Shown here one piece after another: positions 6,914 to 16,302 of a DNA stretch of 64,000 nucleotides (position 1 is its first letter; every line of letters starts with the position of its first letter). Made by a program: the position numbers and the translations under genes. Origin of the DNA: Fictibacillus aquaticus (GTDB lineage Bacteria > Bacillota > Bacilli > Bacillales > Fictibacillaceae); assembly GCF_002245695.1 (NCBI RefSeq), contig NZ_NOII01000001.1, positions 124,001 to 188,000 of the forward strand, read 5' to 3'. The notes beneath the pieces were generated by a model. That model saw nothing but the letters and a program-made list of their open reading frames with translations. It made no database searches and had not been told where the DNA came from.

Positions 6914-6922
6914 ACTATAACA
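6914..6922 (-). promoter_or_regulatory. Extended -10 promoter for the small minus-strand ORF
   Basis: Leftward TGTTATAGT is a good extended -10; the -35 region (TAGATT, 17-base spacer) is weak. The transcript would begin about 70 bases before the start codon. Confidence 0.4.
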
Positions 6923-6989
6923 AATTCCTAGCGTGGAATCTACTAAAATTTTCTAATTAACATTGGACTGCTGTCGAAAATGAGCAAGT

Positions 6990-7022
6990 TTGAAAATCGG
7001 CTAAACCGGCATATGCTATAAT
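6990..7022 (+). promoter_or_regulatory. Promoter of the lipoprotein gene
   Basis: TTGAAA, 16 bases, then TATGCT, overlapping a perfect TATAAT one step further on. It is followed closely by the lipoprotein ribosome-binding site. Confidence 0.5.
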
Positions 7023-7055
7023 AATTCAAAAATGGAATTATTAGGGGGATATGTC

Positions 7056-7439
7056 GTGAAGAAGCTAATTACAGCGGCTGCGCTTTTATTAATGCTTACT
7101 GGATGTGTAGAGGGTACAACAAAGGAAGATTACGAGAAGCAGGTCCAGGAACATGCAGAAAAGAAATCGGTTAAAGTTCCTGAGTATGAAATCAAGAACG
7201 ATCGCATGGATAAGAACGGCACTTACTATGTTGACTTCATCACGAAAGCAACAGATGAAAAACAGTTAAAAATGTTAGTTCGCCACGCTGCCGGCATCAA
7301 GAAACAAACCGATGCTGTATTCGTTCAGATATGGAATGATGAAAAGGTAATCGCTAATGCAAAAATGGCGGTGACGGAAAAAGGAACAGCGCTAACCGGA
7401 CTGGATGAAGTAGGTAAGATTGAATTCAATAGAGAGTAA
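7056..7439 (+). CDS. Small prophage lipoprotein (127 aa)
   Basis: GTG start behind AGGGGGAT. The signal peptide MKKLITAAALLLMLTGC ends in a clear lipobox (LTGC), so the protein is probably lipid-anchored outside the membrane. The mature part is charged, with the fold order of a small alpha/beta domain. It has its own promoter and terminator in front of terS, the usual layout of a lysogenic conversion or superinfection-exclusion gene. That role is inference. Confidence 0.75.
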   Translation: MKKLITAAALLLMLTGCVEGTTKEDYEKQVQEHAEKKSVKVPEYEIKNDRMDKNGTYYVDFITKATDEKQLKMLVRHAAGIKKQTDAVFVQIWNDEKVIANAKMAVTEKGTALTGLDEVGKIEFNRE

Positions 7440-7446
7440 ACAATGA

Positions 7447-7472
7447 GCCATCTCCTAGCGAGGTGGCTTTTT
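7447..7472 (+). terminator. Intrinsic terminator
   Basis: GCCATCTC and GAGGTGGC pair over CTAGC and are followed by TTTTT, separating the lipoprotein from the packaging operon. Confidence 0.8.
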
Positions 7473-7500
7473 ATATAGGGAGGTAAAAGGGGATGACGTA

Positions 7501-8229
7501 ATGCCAAGAGCAAGAGATCCGAACAGAGATAAAGCCAGGGAGATATGGGAAGCGAGCAAAGGGAAGAAGAAGCTCAAAGACATTGCAGCTGATTTAGGGG
7601 TATCGGACACTCAGATACGGAAGTGGAAGAGCCAGGACAAATGGGAACAAGGGAAAGGTAACGTTACTAATTCGAAAAGGAACGTTACTAATGTGAAAAA
7701 GTCTGGAGGTCAACCGGGCAATAAAGGAAATCAGAATCCTGTTTCTAAATTCCCGAAACGCAACAAAGCTGCCGAGAAACACGGTATTTTCTCGAAGTAT
7801 CTCCCTCCTGAAACATTGGAGATTATGGAATTGGTAAACAATCGTTCTCCGGCGGACTTGATATGGGATCAGATTCAAATACAATACGCAGCAATCATTA
7901 GAGCACAACACATTATGTTTGTAGCAGACAAAAATGATATGGCAAAAGAAAGAAGTCAAGTTGGTTGGGGAGACAGTGGCTCGGATAAATACGACATTCA
8001 ATTTGCTTGGGATCGTCATGCTACTTTCTTAAATGCCCAGTCCAGGGCAATGTCCGAGTTAAGAGGGTTAATTAAACAATTCGATGAAATGGCTCATGTC
8101 CATGATGAACGCAGGTTGAAGCTCGAGCAGATGAGATTGAATATCGAAAAGACAAAGGCCGATATCGATAAAGCTTCCGATGACGACAAGCCGATTGAAA
8201 TCATCATCAAACGAAAGAGTCAAACGTGA
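7501..8229 (+). CDS. terS: Terminase small subunit
   Basis: 242 residues in the order of PBSX XtmA-type small terminases: an N-terminal helix-turn-helix that recognises the packaging site ([20 protein letters not shown]), a basic Asn-rich linker, a central oligomerisation region, and a C-terminal helix that contacts the large subunit ([12 protein letters not shown]). It overlaps terL by one base. It opens the late operon after a 500-base non-coding stretch, so the packaging site may lie there or within this gene. Confidence 0.9.
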   Translation: MPRARDPNRDKAREIWEASKGKKKLKDIAADLGVSDTQIRKWKSQDKWEQGKGNVTNSKRNVTNVKKSGGQPGNKGNQNPVSKFPKRNKAAEKHGIFSKYLPPETLEIMELVNNRSPADLIWDQIQIQYAAIIRAQHIMFVADKNDMAKERSQVGWGDSGSDKYDIQFAWDRHATFLNAQSRAMSELRGLIKQFDEMAHVHDERRLKLEQMRLNIEKTKADIDKASDDDKPIEIIIKRKSQT

Positions 8230-9488
8230 TGGAAAAAGAGATCAATCCGCGTTTCGATGAATTTTTGTTTGACTGGAGCACTAAATTCCAGTTTCTTGTG
8301 GGCGGTTACGGGTCATCAAAATCATATCATGTTGCTCTCAAACTAATCATGAAGCTGCTGCAGGAGAAGCGAACCGCGCTTGTTGTAAGAGAGGTTTACG
8401 ACACACACCGAGACTCTACATTCTCGCTGCTGGAAGAAATCATAATTGACCTAGATTTAGACAGTCGGGTCAGGTGCATATCTTCACCTATGCAAATCCG
8501 TTTCCCCAATGGTAGCAAAATCATATTTAAAGGGATGGATAAGCCAGCCAAGTTAAAATCCATTAATAACATTTCTATCGTGTGGTTGGAAGAGTGCTCA
8601 GAAATCAAGTATGCCGGATTCAAGGAACTGTTGGGGCGCCTTCGACATCCGACTCTTAAACTGCACATGATTCTATCTACAAACCCAGTGAGTAAGAATA
8701 ACTGGTGTTACAAACATTTCTTTAAAGATGAAAAAAAGAAATACTTCGTATTAGACGATGAAGAACTGTATAGGAAGAAAACAATCATTATAAATAATAC
8801 CTACTACCATCACTCTACAGCGGATGACAACCTGTTCTTGCCGCCTGAATACATTGAGCAACTGGAAGAACTAAAGACACATGATCCAGACTTGCACCGG
8901 ATTGCTCGCAAAGGTGAGTTCGGTATTAATGGGTCGCGAGTATTCCCTCAGTTTTCGGTTGCGGCGCATGAAGAAGTGATGGACCATATCCAGAAGATTG
9001 AACGACCTTTGAAAAGAAGTGGGATGGATTTTGGTTTTGAAGATTCCTATAATGCACTATTGCGGGTAGCGGTAGACAGGAAGAACCTTATCCTCTACAT
9101 CTACTGGGAATATTACAAGAATAAAACGACAGATGACGTGACGGCCGAGGAGATCATTGAGTTTCAAAAGAACCGAGAAGAGATCCGTGCGGATTCAGCG
9201 GAACCAAAAACCATCGCTTACTACAGCCGAAAAGGATTCAGGATGCGTGGCGCAAAAAAATTCCAAGGGTCAAGGCTGCAGTATACCAAGAAAATAAAGC
9301 GATTCAAAAAGATTATTTGCTCTGACCGCTGCGTGAACACAATCGAAGAGCTGAAATACTTAACATTTAAAATCAACCGAGAAGGTGAGATGCAGGAAGA
9401 TGAGTTTAACATTGACCCTCACACATTGTCGGCTATTTGGTATGCGCTTGATGATTATGATGTAGTGGATTTAAAACGAGCTTATTGA
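8229..9488 (+). CDS. terL: Terminase large subunit
   Basis: 419 residues. The ATPase-nuclease motor that pumps DNA into the prohead. Walker A appears as [11 protein letters not shown], Walker B as [12 protein letters not shown], and the coupling motif as ILSTNPVS. The C-terminal RNase H-like nuclease carries an Asp in [11 protein letters not shown] and the late acidic residues near [15 protein letters not shown]-type (Terminase_3) family. ATG at 8229 in a TGATG overlap with terS. Confidence 0.93.
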   Translation: MEKEINPRFDEFLFDWSTKFQFLVGGYGSSKSYHVALKLIMKLLQEKRTALVVREVYDTHRDSTFSLLEEIIIDLDLDSRVRCISSPMQIRFPNGSKIIFKGMDKPAKLKSINNISIVWLEECSEIKYAGFKELLGRLRHPTLKLHMILSTNPVSKNNWCYKHFFKDEKKKYFVLDDEELYRKKTIIINNTYYHHSTADDNLFLPPEYIEQLEELKTHDPDLHRIARKGEFGINGSRVFPQFSVAAHEEVMDHIQKIERPLKRSGMDFGFEDSYNALLRVAVDRKNLILYIYWEYYKNKTTDDVTAEEIIEFQKNREEIRADSAEPKTIAYYSRKGFRMRGAKKFQGSRLQYTKKIKRFKKIICSDRCVNTIEELKYLTFKINREGEMQEDEFNIDPHTLSAIWYALDDYDVVDLKRAY

Positions 9489-9505
9489 CGGAAGAAGGTG
9501 ATAAC

Positions 9506-11110
9506 GTGATCGAATGGAATGAATGGAGCGAAAAAGTTATTGAACGGGAGCACGGTAAGATTTATTTTTACCGCGAACTATACGAAGGCAACCACTCTCA
9601 AATCTTTTCTCGGGCGAAAGACCTGATAGAAAAGGGAGAAATCGTTGATATCATCGGTGAGAAGCAAATTAAGACTATTAATGTTCGAAGTCCATATATC
9701 GTCGCAAACATCTGCAAATTGATACCGGAGATCCCTGCGACTCTTGTGTCCCGATCAATCGGAAAGATTAAGTCATCAATTAAATCGACAGACGAGCAGA
9801 ACGAGGCCGCGAATGAATCTAGTGACGAAATCATTGACGGTCCAAGAGGAGACGCTGCTGATAATCGTATTGAAAATCTTCAAGACGAAATTATCCAGCA
9901 AATCGCAAAGAACAGCAACCTTCGCTTTGAACACTGGTCCAATATCGTACAGCATCAGGTAGATGGTGGTATTGTAGCTGTGCCGTGGAAGGATGAACGA
10001 GGCATACGAATTGATTTTAAGAAGAGGGACGTGTACTTTCCGCACGAGGATGGCCTTGGAGCTGATTTAGCTTATGACAGAAAGATAGCCGGTCATGATT
10101 ACCTGCATGTATATCGTGAGCGATGGGATAAAACAGATCTCGAAACAGAACATATGCTTTTTCGGGTTAAAGAGGGCAATAGGACTGAACCGGTTGAAGA
10201 TGCAGAAGCTATAGAACTATTGGGGCTTGAACAGCTCAAAACGATCTTTATGGGCAGATCACGCCCATTTATTCAGTATTGGGCAAACGAAAAAACGATG
10301 AGCTTTCCATTGGGCACATCTGCATTAAAAGGGCAGGAGAGCAAACAAGAAGAAATCAACTGGACGCTTACAAGAGCGGGAATCACGTTTGAACGTAATG
10401 GAAAACCTCGGTTAACGGTGCCGCAGAAAACGTTTGAAGAGGCGCAGGATAAAGCATATGAGCGATATAAAAACGAAAATCTGATTGACCACAGGGATTT
10501 CGAAATCACCACATACGATGAACAAGGAAAAGCACTCGCTCTCGTCCAGATTGATACGACGAAGATCGGTGACATGACATGGGTAAAAGAATTGGTTCAA
10601 GCCATGTTGATTGAAACCAAGACGTCTCAAAAAGCAGTTGATTTTTATATGGACGGTGGAGCGCCGGCACAATCGGGCGTGGCAAAATTTTATGATCTGT
10701 TTGTCTCTATCATAAAAGCAGAGAATATCCAGGCTGAATATATTTACTTGTTGCAGCAGTTGTTTGAAAGCTGTCTATGGTTGGCGAACCAAGATGACCC
10801 CGCCATAATAATTGAGGAACCGGAAATCACACTGAATGGAATGATGCCGGTGAACCGTAAGGAACTGGTGGAAGAGAACAACAAAGAGTATACAGATGGC
10901 ACAGCAAGCCTTGAAACGACCGTTCGGAGGAATAACCCTCACGCATCAGAAGAATGGATTCAAGAGGAACTGGCACGCATTGAAGAGGGCGCTCAAGGTG
11001 ATGACACGGTTTCGCTTTTAGCAGGCAGGCAGACATTAGGAAACCTGCAGGATAACCGAGATAAGGAGCTGGTCACAGAAGATGATGAAGAAGTTGATGA
11101 AAATGTTTAA
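9506..11110 (+). CDS. Portal protein (SPP1 gp6 type)
   Basis: 534 residues, normal for the Phage_prot_Gp6 family. It forms the dodecameric ring at one head vertex through which DNA enters and leaves. The start is the GTG at 9506 (MIEWNEWSEKVIERE) behind GAAGGTG. The stem and crown region is recognisable around FPLGTSALKGQESKQEEINW. The C-terminus is very acidic, as usual. It lies between terL and the minor capsid gene as expected. Confidence 0.9.
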   Translation: MIEWNEWSEKVIEREHGKIYFYRELYEGNHSQIFSRAKDLIEKGEIVDIIGEKQIKTINVRSPYIVANICKLIPEIPATLVSRSIGKIKSSIKSTDEQNEAANESSDEIIDGPRGDAADNRIENLQDEIIQQIAKNSNLRFEHWSNIVQHQVDGGIVAVPWKDERGIRIDFKKRDVYFPHEDGLGADLAYDRKIAGHDYLHVYRERWDKTDLETEHMLFRVKEGNRTEPVEDAEAIELLGLEQLKTIFMGRSRPFIQYWANEKTMSFPLGTSALKGQESKQEEINWTLTRAGITFERNGKPRLTVPQKTFEEAQDKAYERYKNENLIDHRDFEITTYDEQGKALALVQIDTTKIGDMTWVKELVQAMLIETKTSQKAVDFYMDGGAPAQSGVAKFYDLFVSIIKAENIQAEYIYLLQQLFESCLWLANQDDPAIIIEEPEITLNGMMPVNRKELVEENNKEYTDGTASLETTVRRNNPHASEEWIQEELARIEEGAQGDDTVSLLAGRQTLGNLQDNRDKELVTEDDEEVDENV

Positions 11111-11201
11111 GGGGTACGACTTCTGCGGCCAGAACGGTCACCGGTTCGACGGCAAGTCAAATAACTGTTTAGGCTGCGGTGTGTGGTTGAGGAAGAAGTA
11201 A
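11082..11201 (+). CDS. Very small zinc-knuckle protein (about 39 aa)
   Basis: Out of frame with the portal end and then independent of it; reads FKGYDFCGQNGHRF, then NCLGCGVWLRKK. One Cys plus a C-x2-C and a His could hold one zinc. The start is uncertain (ATGs at 11082, 11085, 11097 and 11103). Such mini-genes between portal and minor capsid occur in Bacillus phages; the function is unknown. Confidence 0.5.
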   Translation: MMKKLMKMFKGYDFCGQNGHRFDGKSNNCLGCGVWLRKK

Positions 11202-11213
11202 GGGGGTTCTAAC

Positions 11214-12326
11214 ATGAACCTAGATAAGTTGCTGCTTCATTTTTCTGAGGTCATGGAAGATATATTCGGGCAAGTGAACAATGTGAATGATCTCTTAAAT
11301 GACAAAAAGAAAATGAAGCTGATTGAATCCATCTTTGAATCCTTAGATCGGCTGGGTATGACCGTCACACAGGTGGTGCCAAACCAAATTAAAGACAGTT
11401 ACTACGAGGGCATCCAAGAAGCTTCGGTTGCTCTTCAGGAGCTTGTGGCCACGTCGGCTGAAATAACAGCGACTGTCACAGCTGCTGAAATGAGTGCGGT
11501 AATCTCAGGTGTACTCGCTGCTGAACCATCAAAGGTGCAAAAGAGAATCCATCTTGAAGCACTGTCTGAGATTGCAGATGATACTTTGCTCGATCTTCAG
11601 GCGGCGATTCGAACCGCAAAAAAGAACGCTAAGATAACCATTGAGAAAACGCTAAATGATGTCCGGTCAACCATGGCGAAAAACCTGATTACGGGTGACC
11701 CAAGAAAAGTAGCTGCACAAGAAGTGGCGCAGGCGTTCGCGAAGAATGGACTTACCTCATTCGTCACGAAAGATGGGAAGAAGCTGCCACTCGACTTTTA
11801 CGCACGCACCGTGGTGAACACGAAAATTCGCGATGCTCATGTAAAGGGTTCTAACCAGCGGTATACCGAAGCGAAAGTGGGACTGGTGCAGATCCATGAG
11901 AACAGCACCACATGCCCCATTTGCTCGAAGTACCGGAATATGGTCGTATCTCTCACTGGTGAACACGAAGGATTCAAGTCTCAAAAAGAAGTTAAGCTGC
12001 CACCATATCATCCGAACTGTCATGGAACAACCAGGCCATATGTCGAAGCGTTCAAAACGGATGAAGAACTGCAGCAAGAAAGAGACAAATGGAAGAAGTG
12101 GGAACCTGAGAAGGACACACGAACACCCGCACAGCGTAAAGCGTATGAGAAGGAACAGGAGATCCGCAGGAAAGCGAATCAAGAAAAGAAAGCTTACGCT
12201 AATATGGTCATGGCGCTCGGTGATAAAGCACCAAAGACATTGGGAGCTTATCGCAGGATGAAGCGGCAGAACACCATTAAGTTTCAGGAACTGCAGGATG
12301 AATACAGAAGTACACTGAGAGGCTGA
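11214..12326 (+). CDS. Phage minor capsid / head morphogenesis protein
   Basis: 370 residues with a long helical N-terminal half and a C-terminal MuF-like (minor capsid protein 2) domain. The domain is marked by YARTVVNTKIRDAHVKG, ENSTTCPICSKYRN and LPPYHPNCHGTTRPY. Members bind the portal and may be injected with DNA. The C-x2-C and H-x2-C residues may form a metal site. Good site (GGGGG) before ATG. Confidence 0.88.
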   Translation: MNLDKLLLHFSEVMEDIFGQVNNVNDLLNDKKKMKLIESIFESLDRLGMTVTQVVPNQIKDSYYEGIQEASVALQELVATSAEITATVTAAEMSAVISGVLAAEPSKVQKRIHLEALSEIADDTLLDLQAAIRTAKKNAKITIEKTLNDVRSTMAKNLITGDPRKVAAQEVAQAFAKNGLTSFVTKDGKKLPLDFYARTVVNTKIRDAHVKGSNQRYTEAKVGLVQIHENSTTCPICSKYRNMVVSLTGEHEGFKSQKEVKLPPYHPNCHGTTRPYVEAFKTDEELQQERDKWKKWEPEKDTRTPAQRKAYEKEQEIRRKANQEKKAYANMVMALGDKAPKTLGAYRRMKRQNTIKFQELQDEYRSTLRG

Positions 12327-12407
12327 ATAAGCTTCTTTTTTCTTGTCCAAACCTGATGACGCTAAAAGCTGGAATAGTCCTGGTGGCTATAAGGAGGAAT
12401 TAGCTTG

Positions 12408-13079
12408 ATGCTAAAAAAACAACAAATGTCATTCAGCCATATGCTACGTCTTAATCTTCAATTCTTCTCGGAACCGCCTTCGGAACCGCCTGCAGGTGAT
12501 CCACCGCCGGCAACGGATCCTCCAGCAGCGGAACCGAAAATGTATGATGAAGATTACGTCAAAAAGCTAAGGGATGAAGCGGCAGGGTACCGCACCAAAT
12601 TGAAAGGGTTAGAGACCCAATCAAAAACGAGTCAGGAAGATTTGATAAAGAAGGTGTTTGAAACCTTTGGAATCAACCCGGACCCGAACTTGGAATTTGA
12701 AAAGCAGCTGAACCAAGCTAAAACGCAGGCTCAGGTAGCCGAGCAGAAGGCGAACGAAAAGCTGATTAAGGCCGAGGTGAAATACACCGGAGCCGAACTT
12801 GGAATCGTTGACCCAGATGTCGCTTATCTCCTTATAAGGGATAAAGAACTGACGGTGAAAGAAGATGGATCGGTGACAGGGGTAAAGGAAGCGCTTGAGG
12901 CACTTCTTGCAGAAAAACCATATCTAGCGAGTGGCGTTGCACCTGCAGAACCTACTGAACCAACCAAGCCAAACCGTTATATCCCGGGTTCACGTCAACC
13001 GGGCAACGATCAACGCAAAGAAGATAAGCGCAACAAAGGCGCAGAACGTGCCAAACAGCGTCATAAAAAGGAGGAATAG
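12408..13079 (+). CDS. Capsid scaffolding protein (DUF4355-like)
   Basis: 223 residues. A Pro-rich segment (SEPPAGDPPPATDPP) is followed by a charged coiled coil and a basic C-terminal tail (KGAERAKQRHKKEE), the layout of phage scaffolds that guide shell assembly and leave the head. It lies just before the decoration and major capsid genes. ATG at 12408 behind AAGGAGG. The 80 bases upstream hold no gene. Confidence 0.8.
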   Translation: MLKKQQMSFSHMLRLNLQFFSEPPSEPPAGDPPPATDPPAAEPKMYDEDYVKKLRDEAAGYRTKLKGLETQSKTSQEDLIKKVFETFGINPDPNLEFEKQLNQAKTQAQVAEQKANEKLIKAEVKYTGAELGIVDPDVAYLLIRDKELTVKEDGSVTGVKEALEALLAEKPYLASGVAPAEPTEPTKPNRYIPGSRQPGNDQRKEDKRNKGAERAKQRHKKEE

Positions 13080-13082
13080 AAC

Positions 13083-13436
13083 GTGAATCTTAAGCCAAAA
13101 ACAGATTCTATCACAGTTCAAAACGAGATCTTGAAAACGACTCAGGGACTCATCTTTAAGGTGGGCGGGTTGACATTGGATGCAGCTCTTTTCCCAGCTG
13201 GCATCGTTAAAGCAGGCACGCCGGTGTCATTGAAGACATCACCTGCAGATGGCAGAGCTAAGCCGTGGGCAGATGCTGACACTGGTACACCGTATGTAAC
13301 GACACACGATGTTAAGGTTGAAGCAGGAGCTGATACGGTTGTCGGCGGTTTTGAAGAAGCGTATTTCAATAAAAATAAAGTAACTCTTTCAGCTGCATTC
13401 CTAACTGCTGCCGGAAGCCGTTACAAAGTACGATAA
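13083..13436 (+). CDS. Head decoration protein
   Basis: 117 residues, beta-rich, glycine- and alanine-rich, starting at GTG behind AAAGGAGG. Its size, the position directly before the major capsid and the fold-like pattern (two similar beta halves) fit lambda gpD-like capsid stabilisers. Direct sequence similarity cannot be judged by eye. Confidence 0.65.
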   Translation: MNLKPKTDSITVQNEILKTTQGLIFKVGGLTLDAALFPAGIVKAGTPVSLKTSPADGRAKPWADADTGTPYVTTHDVKVEAGADTVVGGFEEAYFNKNKVTLSAAFLTAAGSRYKVR

Positions 13437-13449
13437 GGGGGACTAAGAC

Positions 13450-14439
13450 ATGCCATTACACTTGGATGAATTTCAAAAAGAAGAATTCCTCGGTTACGTT
13501 GAGAACGTACCGGCTGCGAAAGATTACCTGCTTCGTTCCTTCCTGCCTAACAAGCAGATGGACGATCTTGATTTCACGTACAACATTTTTAACGGGAAAT
13601 ACACAAAAGCTGCAAAGGTTACAGGCCTGAATGCTGGCGCTCCACTGCGTGATAAGCAAGGCATTGACAAGGCGATGGGTCAACTTGCAAAGATTCAGAC
13701 GTCTTTCCGTCTTGATGAAAGAGAAATGTTCCGTTTTAACAACCCGCGCAACACTCGTGAAGCTGAAGGTGTAGTCAATTACATCTACGAAGAAGTGGAT
13801 GATCTCGTCAACTCTGTGTATGACACAGAAGAGTGGATGCGTGCTCGTGCTCTTTATCATGGCGGTTTTGATTACAACCAGGACGGCGTGGTCATTAAAT
13901 TTGATTACAACATTCCTGGAGCGAACAAATTGACAGCTACGACTGCGTGGAGCGATCAAGTCAATTCAAATCCACTGACAGATCTTCGTGCAGCTGTTAA
14001 ACAGTTCCGTGCGGCCAACAAGAACAGGAAGCCGGTTGTCATGCACATTTCTGAAGCAGTTGAAGCTGACCTTCTTGCTAACCAGCAAATCAAGCTTCAA
14101 ATCCGCGGTGAGGTCGATAAACGACTTATCACGAGCTCTGACCTTCAAAATGTGTTCTCATCTCTCGGTTTGCCGCCTTATCAAGTACAGGACGACATGA
14201 TTGACATTGATGACGGAAACGGAGAGCAAGCTCTTCTTCCTGAACGTCGAATCGTGTTCCTTGGTCAGGATCTTGGTTTCACAGGCATTGGCCCAACAGT
14301 TGAAAAGAACTGGGAGTCTGGCATTTATGTCGTGACGAAGATTCAAGAAACTGATCCGCCAATGCAAGCTGTATTTGTAGGTGAAACAGCCTTCCCGGCA
14401 TTCCAACGTCCATCTGCTGTTGTTTGGCTGAACGTTTAA
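13450..14439 (+). CDS. Major capsid protein (lambda E-like HK97 fold)
   Basis: 329 residues, the usual length for the Phage_cap_E family, which pairs with a separate scaffold and a gpD-like decoration protein as here. Typical are the N-terminal arm with LLRSFLPNKQ, the line IRGEVDKRLITSSDLQNV, and a C-terminal beta segment. It is followed by a strong terminator, normal for the most abundant product. Confidence 0.9.
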   Translation: MPLHLDEFQKEEFLGYVENVPAAKDYLLRSFLPNKQMDDLDFTYNIFNGKYTKAAKVTGLNAGAPLRDKQGIDKAMGQLAKIQTSFRLDEREMFRFNNPRNTREAEGVVNYIYEEVDDLVNSVYDTEEWMRARALYHGGFDYNQDGVVIKFDYNIPGANKLTATTAWSDQVNSNPLTDLRAAVKQFRAANKNRKPVVMHISEAVEADLLANQQIKLQIRGEVDKRLITSSDLQNVFSSLGLPPYQVQDDMIDIDDGNGEQALLPERRIVFLGQDLGFTGIGPTVEKNWESGIYVVTKIQETDPPMQAVFVGETAFPAFQRPSAVVWLNV

Positions 14440-14470
14440 GACAGGGCTTAACCACCCTGTCTATTTTTAT
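14440..14470 (+). terminator. Intrinsic terminator after the major capsid gene
   Basis: GACAGGG and CCCTGTC pair over an 8-base loop and are followed by TATTTTTATT. It probably lowers expression of the joining genes relative to capsid. Confidence 0.8.
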
Positions 14471-14491
14471 TAATTAAAAGGAGGGGCTATC

Positions 14492-14737
14492 ATGCCTAAA
14501 TATACTGCGAATGAATACCTGGTTCACAATGGAGAAATCGTACAAAGCGGTTCGGAAGTGGAATTGACAGCTGAACAAGCAGAACGACTCGGAGATAAAG
14601 TCTCTGAATCGGCTGAAACTGAATTGAAATCTAAGAAGGTCGATGAGCTCAAGGAACTGGCTGAAGCAGCTGGCATTGAAGGGTTCAGCAGCATGAAAAA
14701 AGACGAACTGGTGGAAGCTCTTACAAAAGCAGAGTAG
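14492..14737 (+). CDS. HeH/SAP-like domain protein (81 aa)
   Basis: An N-terminal beta segment is followed by a helix-extended-helix (KKVDELKELAEAAGIEGF, then KKDELVEAL), as in Rho-N and LEM-like phage proteins that sit after the capsid gene. It may bind nucleic acid or serve in head completion. Site AAAGGAGGGG. Confidence 0.7.
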   Translation: MPKYTANEYLVHNGEIVQSGSEVELTAEQAERLGDKVSESAETELKSKKVDELKELAEAAGIEGFSSMKKDELVEALTKAE

Positions 14738-14746
14738 GTGACTCCT

Positions 14747-15079
14747 ATGTTTGAAACAGTCAACGAATATCTGGGCAAGTTGAACAACGCTGAAGCATAT
14801 GCGGCGCTCGATGAGCCTGGGAAGGTGAAGGCGGTCTTTTCGGCCGAGGAACTATTGAAAGACCACTTCCCTCCTTCCTCTTTATCCGATCGTGTAATAG
14901 CACTCCAAGTGCTCTACATGCTCGAAGGGGAAGATGAGGAATTCTCGAAATATAAGCGGCATGGCGTGAAGAGTTTTTCAACCAAAGGGATTTCGGTAAC
15001 TTTTGAAGGCAGCGGCATTTCTCCTGATGTGATTACCATTCTACGTCCATCACGAGCAGGAATCGGTCGGTTGATATGA
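14747..15079 (+). CDS. Head-tail connector (adaptor-like)
   Basis: 110 residues, ATG at 14747 behind AGGTG; the upstream GTG lacks a site. Size and place (first gene after the capsid block) fit the adaptor that lengthens the portal, like SPP1 gp15. By-eye similarity is weak, so the call is mainly positional. Confidence 0.6.
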   Translation: MFETVNEYLGKLNNAEAYAALDEPGKVKAVFSAEELLKDHFPPSSLSDRVIALQVLYMLEGEDEEFSKYKRHGVKSFSTKGISVTFEGSGISPDVITILRPSRAGIGRLI

Positions 15080-15414
15080 GACCCCCGATGAGGCAAAAGG
15101 TCACGCTGATGGTCCCTATGACTACACCTGATGGGAAGGTCATTAAGGATGATTATGGACGGCCTAAGTTATCGGCTCGTGAGGTAAAAGCACGTGTCCA
15201 GAAGACGGTTCGGGTCATTAAAGGAGCAGACGGCACCGAAAAGGAAGCATCACTTGAAGTGGATCTCATGCCAGACATTAACGTAGTAGAAGGCACAGAG
15301 ATTCAGTACAAGGATGTCTTTGATGTACTTACAAAGGGTGCTGTCATCGCTGTCAATGAATCAACGAATCTAGCGGGAACAAAAGTGTTCTTCAGGACGG
15401 TTTACATTGGCTAG
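15076..15414 (+). CDS. Head-closure / stopper protein
   Basis: 112 residues, beta-barrel-like pattern (KVTLMVPMTTPDGK, then FFRTVYIG), starting in an ATGA overlap. Size and order match SPP1 gp16-type stoppers, which close the portal channel after packaging. Positional assignment with a fitting composition. Confidence 0.6.
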   Translation: MRPPMRQKVTLMVPMTTPDGKVIKDDYGRPKLSAREVKARVQKTVRVIKGADGTEKEASLEVDLMPDINVVEGTEIQYKDVFDVLTKGAVIAVNESTNLAGTKVFFRTVYIG

Positions 15415-15898
15415 GGACGATGTATTGCGTATTGAATGGGACGGCTTACAGGAGCTCGAGCAGCTGTTTGACAACATGAACGAAGAGTTCGAAAAAATCC
15501 TTTTGGAAGAATACTCTCAATACGGAAAACTGGTGGAAGAAGGAGCCAAAGCGCTTGTTCATAAAGACACTGGTGATCTTGAGGAAAGCCTTAACTTCGG
15601 CCAAGCTCAGCGAGAAGGCAATTTAGTTGTCGTAGAAGGCGGTTCCAACTTGCCATATGCTTTAAAACAGCATGAGTCTCCTAAAAAGGGCGGCATACGA
15701 GCCAAGTATGATAACGGTGCCAAATTCGAGAACTTCTATAAAGATGGACTTGGAGAAAAAACAAGGGCAAAGCCTCCGTGGAGGGGGTTTAAGCCCGGCC
15801 GCAAGTTTCTTCAAAATGCGATCAACGCGACGAAAGAAGATTATGACGAGATGAACAAACGAATTTTAAAACGGACGTTAGGAGGCGGCAGAGGATGA
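15407..15898 (+). CDS. HK97 gp10-like tail-joining protein
   Basis: 163 residues, TTG start inside the end of the stopper gene. Features of the HK97 gp10 family are visible: an amphipathic N-terminus (WDGLQELEQLFDNM), VHKDTGDLEESLNFG, LPYALKQHE, and a final helical FLQNAINA segment. Such proteins cap or join the tail to the head. Confidence 0.8.
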   Translation: MARDDVLRIEWDGLQELEQLFDNMNEEFEKILLEEYSQYGKLVEEGAKALVHKDTGDLEESLNFGQAQREGNLVVVEGGSNLPYALKQHESPKKGGIRAKYDNGAKFENFYKDGLGEKTRAKPPWRGFKPGRKFLQNAINATKEDYDEMNKRILKRTLGGGRG

Positions 15899-16299
15899 TC
15901 CAGCGTTATCTCAAAGACTTGTTAAAAGAAAAGATTCCTTCACTTGAATGGTCAATCGATTATTCTACCTCTGACGACCACACTGGCGCCGTTTATTATG
16001 AGGGTGGGTTACCACCTGATCAATACGAATCAAAAACACGTTATCCGCAATATATGGTCTATATCCAATCCTCCGACTGGCGTATGGCCGGCGAGCATGC
16101 GGAAAAGGCATATCAGACATTGAACGGCTTGGTAAATTTCATTGTAACTGAAGATATATACGATGGTGAGAACGTAGTAGGTCAGCGAACCTATCACGTT
16201 CTTTTTATTCGTGCAATGGCTGAGCCAAACCGCATTGGTGTGGATGACGGTGTCATGGAATACAGCATTAATTTTCAAGCAATTTTAAGGGAGGTATAA
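15895..16299 (+). CDS. Tail terminator protein
   Basis: 134 residues in an ATGA overlap with the gp10-like gene. The alpha/beta pattern and place directly before the tail tube gene fit SPP1 gp17/lambda U-type tail terminators, which stop tube growth at the right length. Family similarity is moderate. Confidence 0.65.
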   Translation: MIQRYLKDLLKEKIPSLEWSIDYSTSDDHTGAVYYEGGLPPDQYESKTRYPQYMVYIQSSDWRMAGEHAEKAYQTLNGLVNFIVTEDIYDGENVVGQRTYHVLFIRAMAEPNRIGVDDGVMEYSINFQAILREV

Positions 16300-16302
16300 G
16301 GA

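Noticed and set aside
11757-12350. Minus-strand open frame (197 codons) opposite the minor capsid gene
   Set aside because: Shadow of the MuF-like coding frame; Phe/Leu/Arg-rich, with no initiation signal.
12327-12407. Regulatory RNA before the scaffold gene
   Set aside because: Some short complementary words occur, but no stable stem or repeat could be supported.
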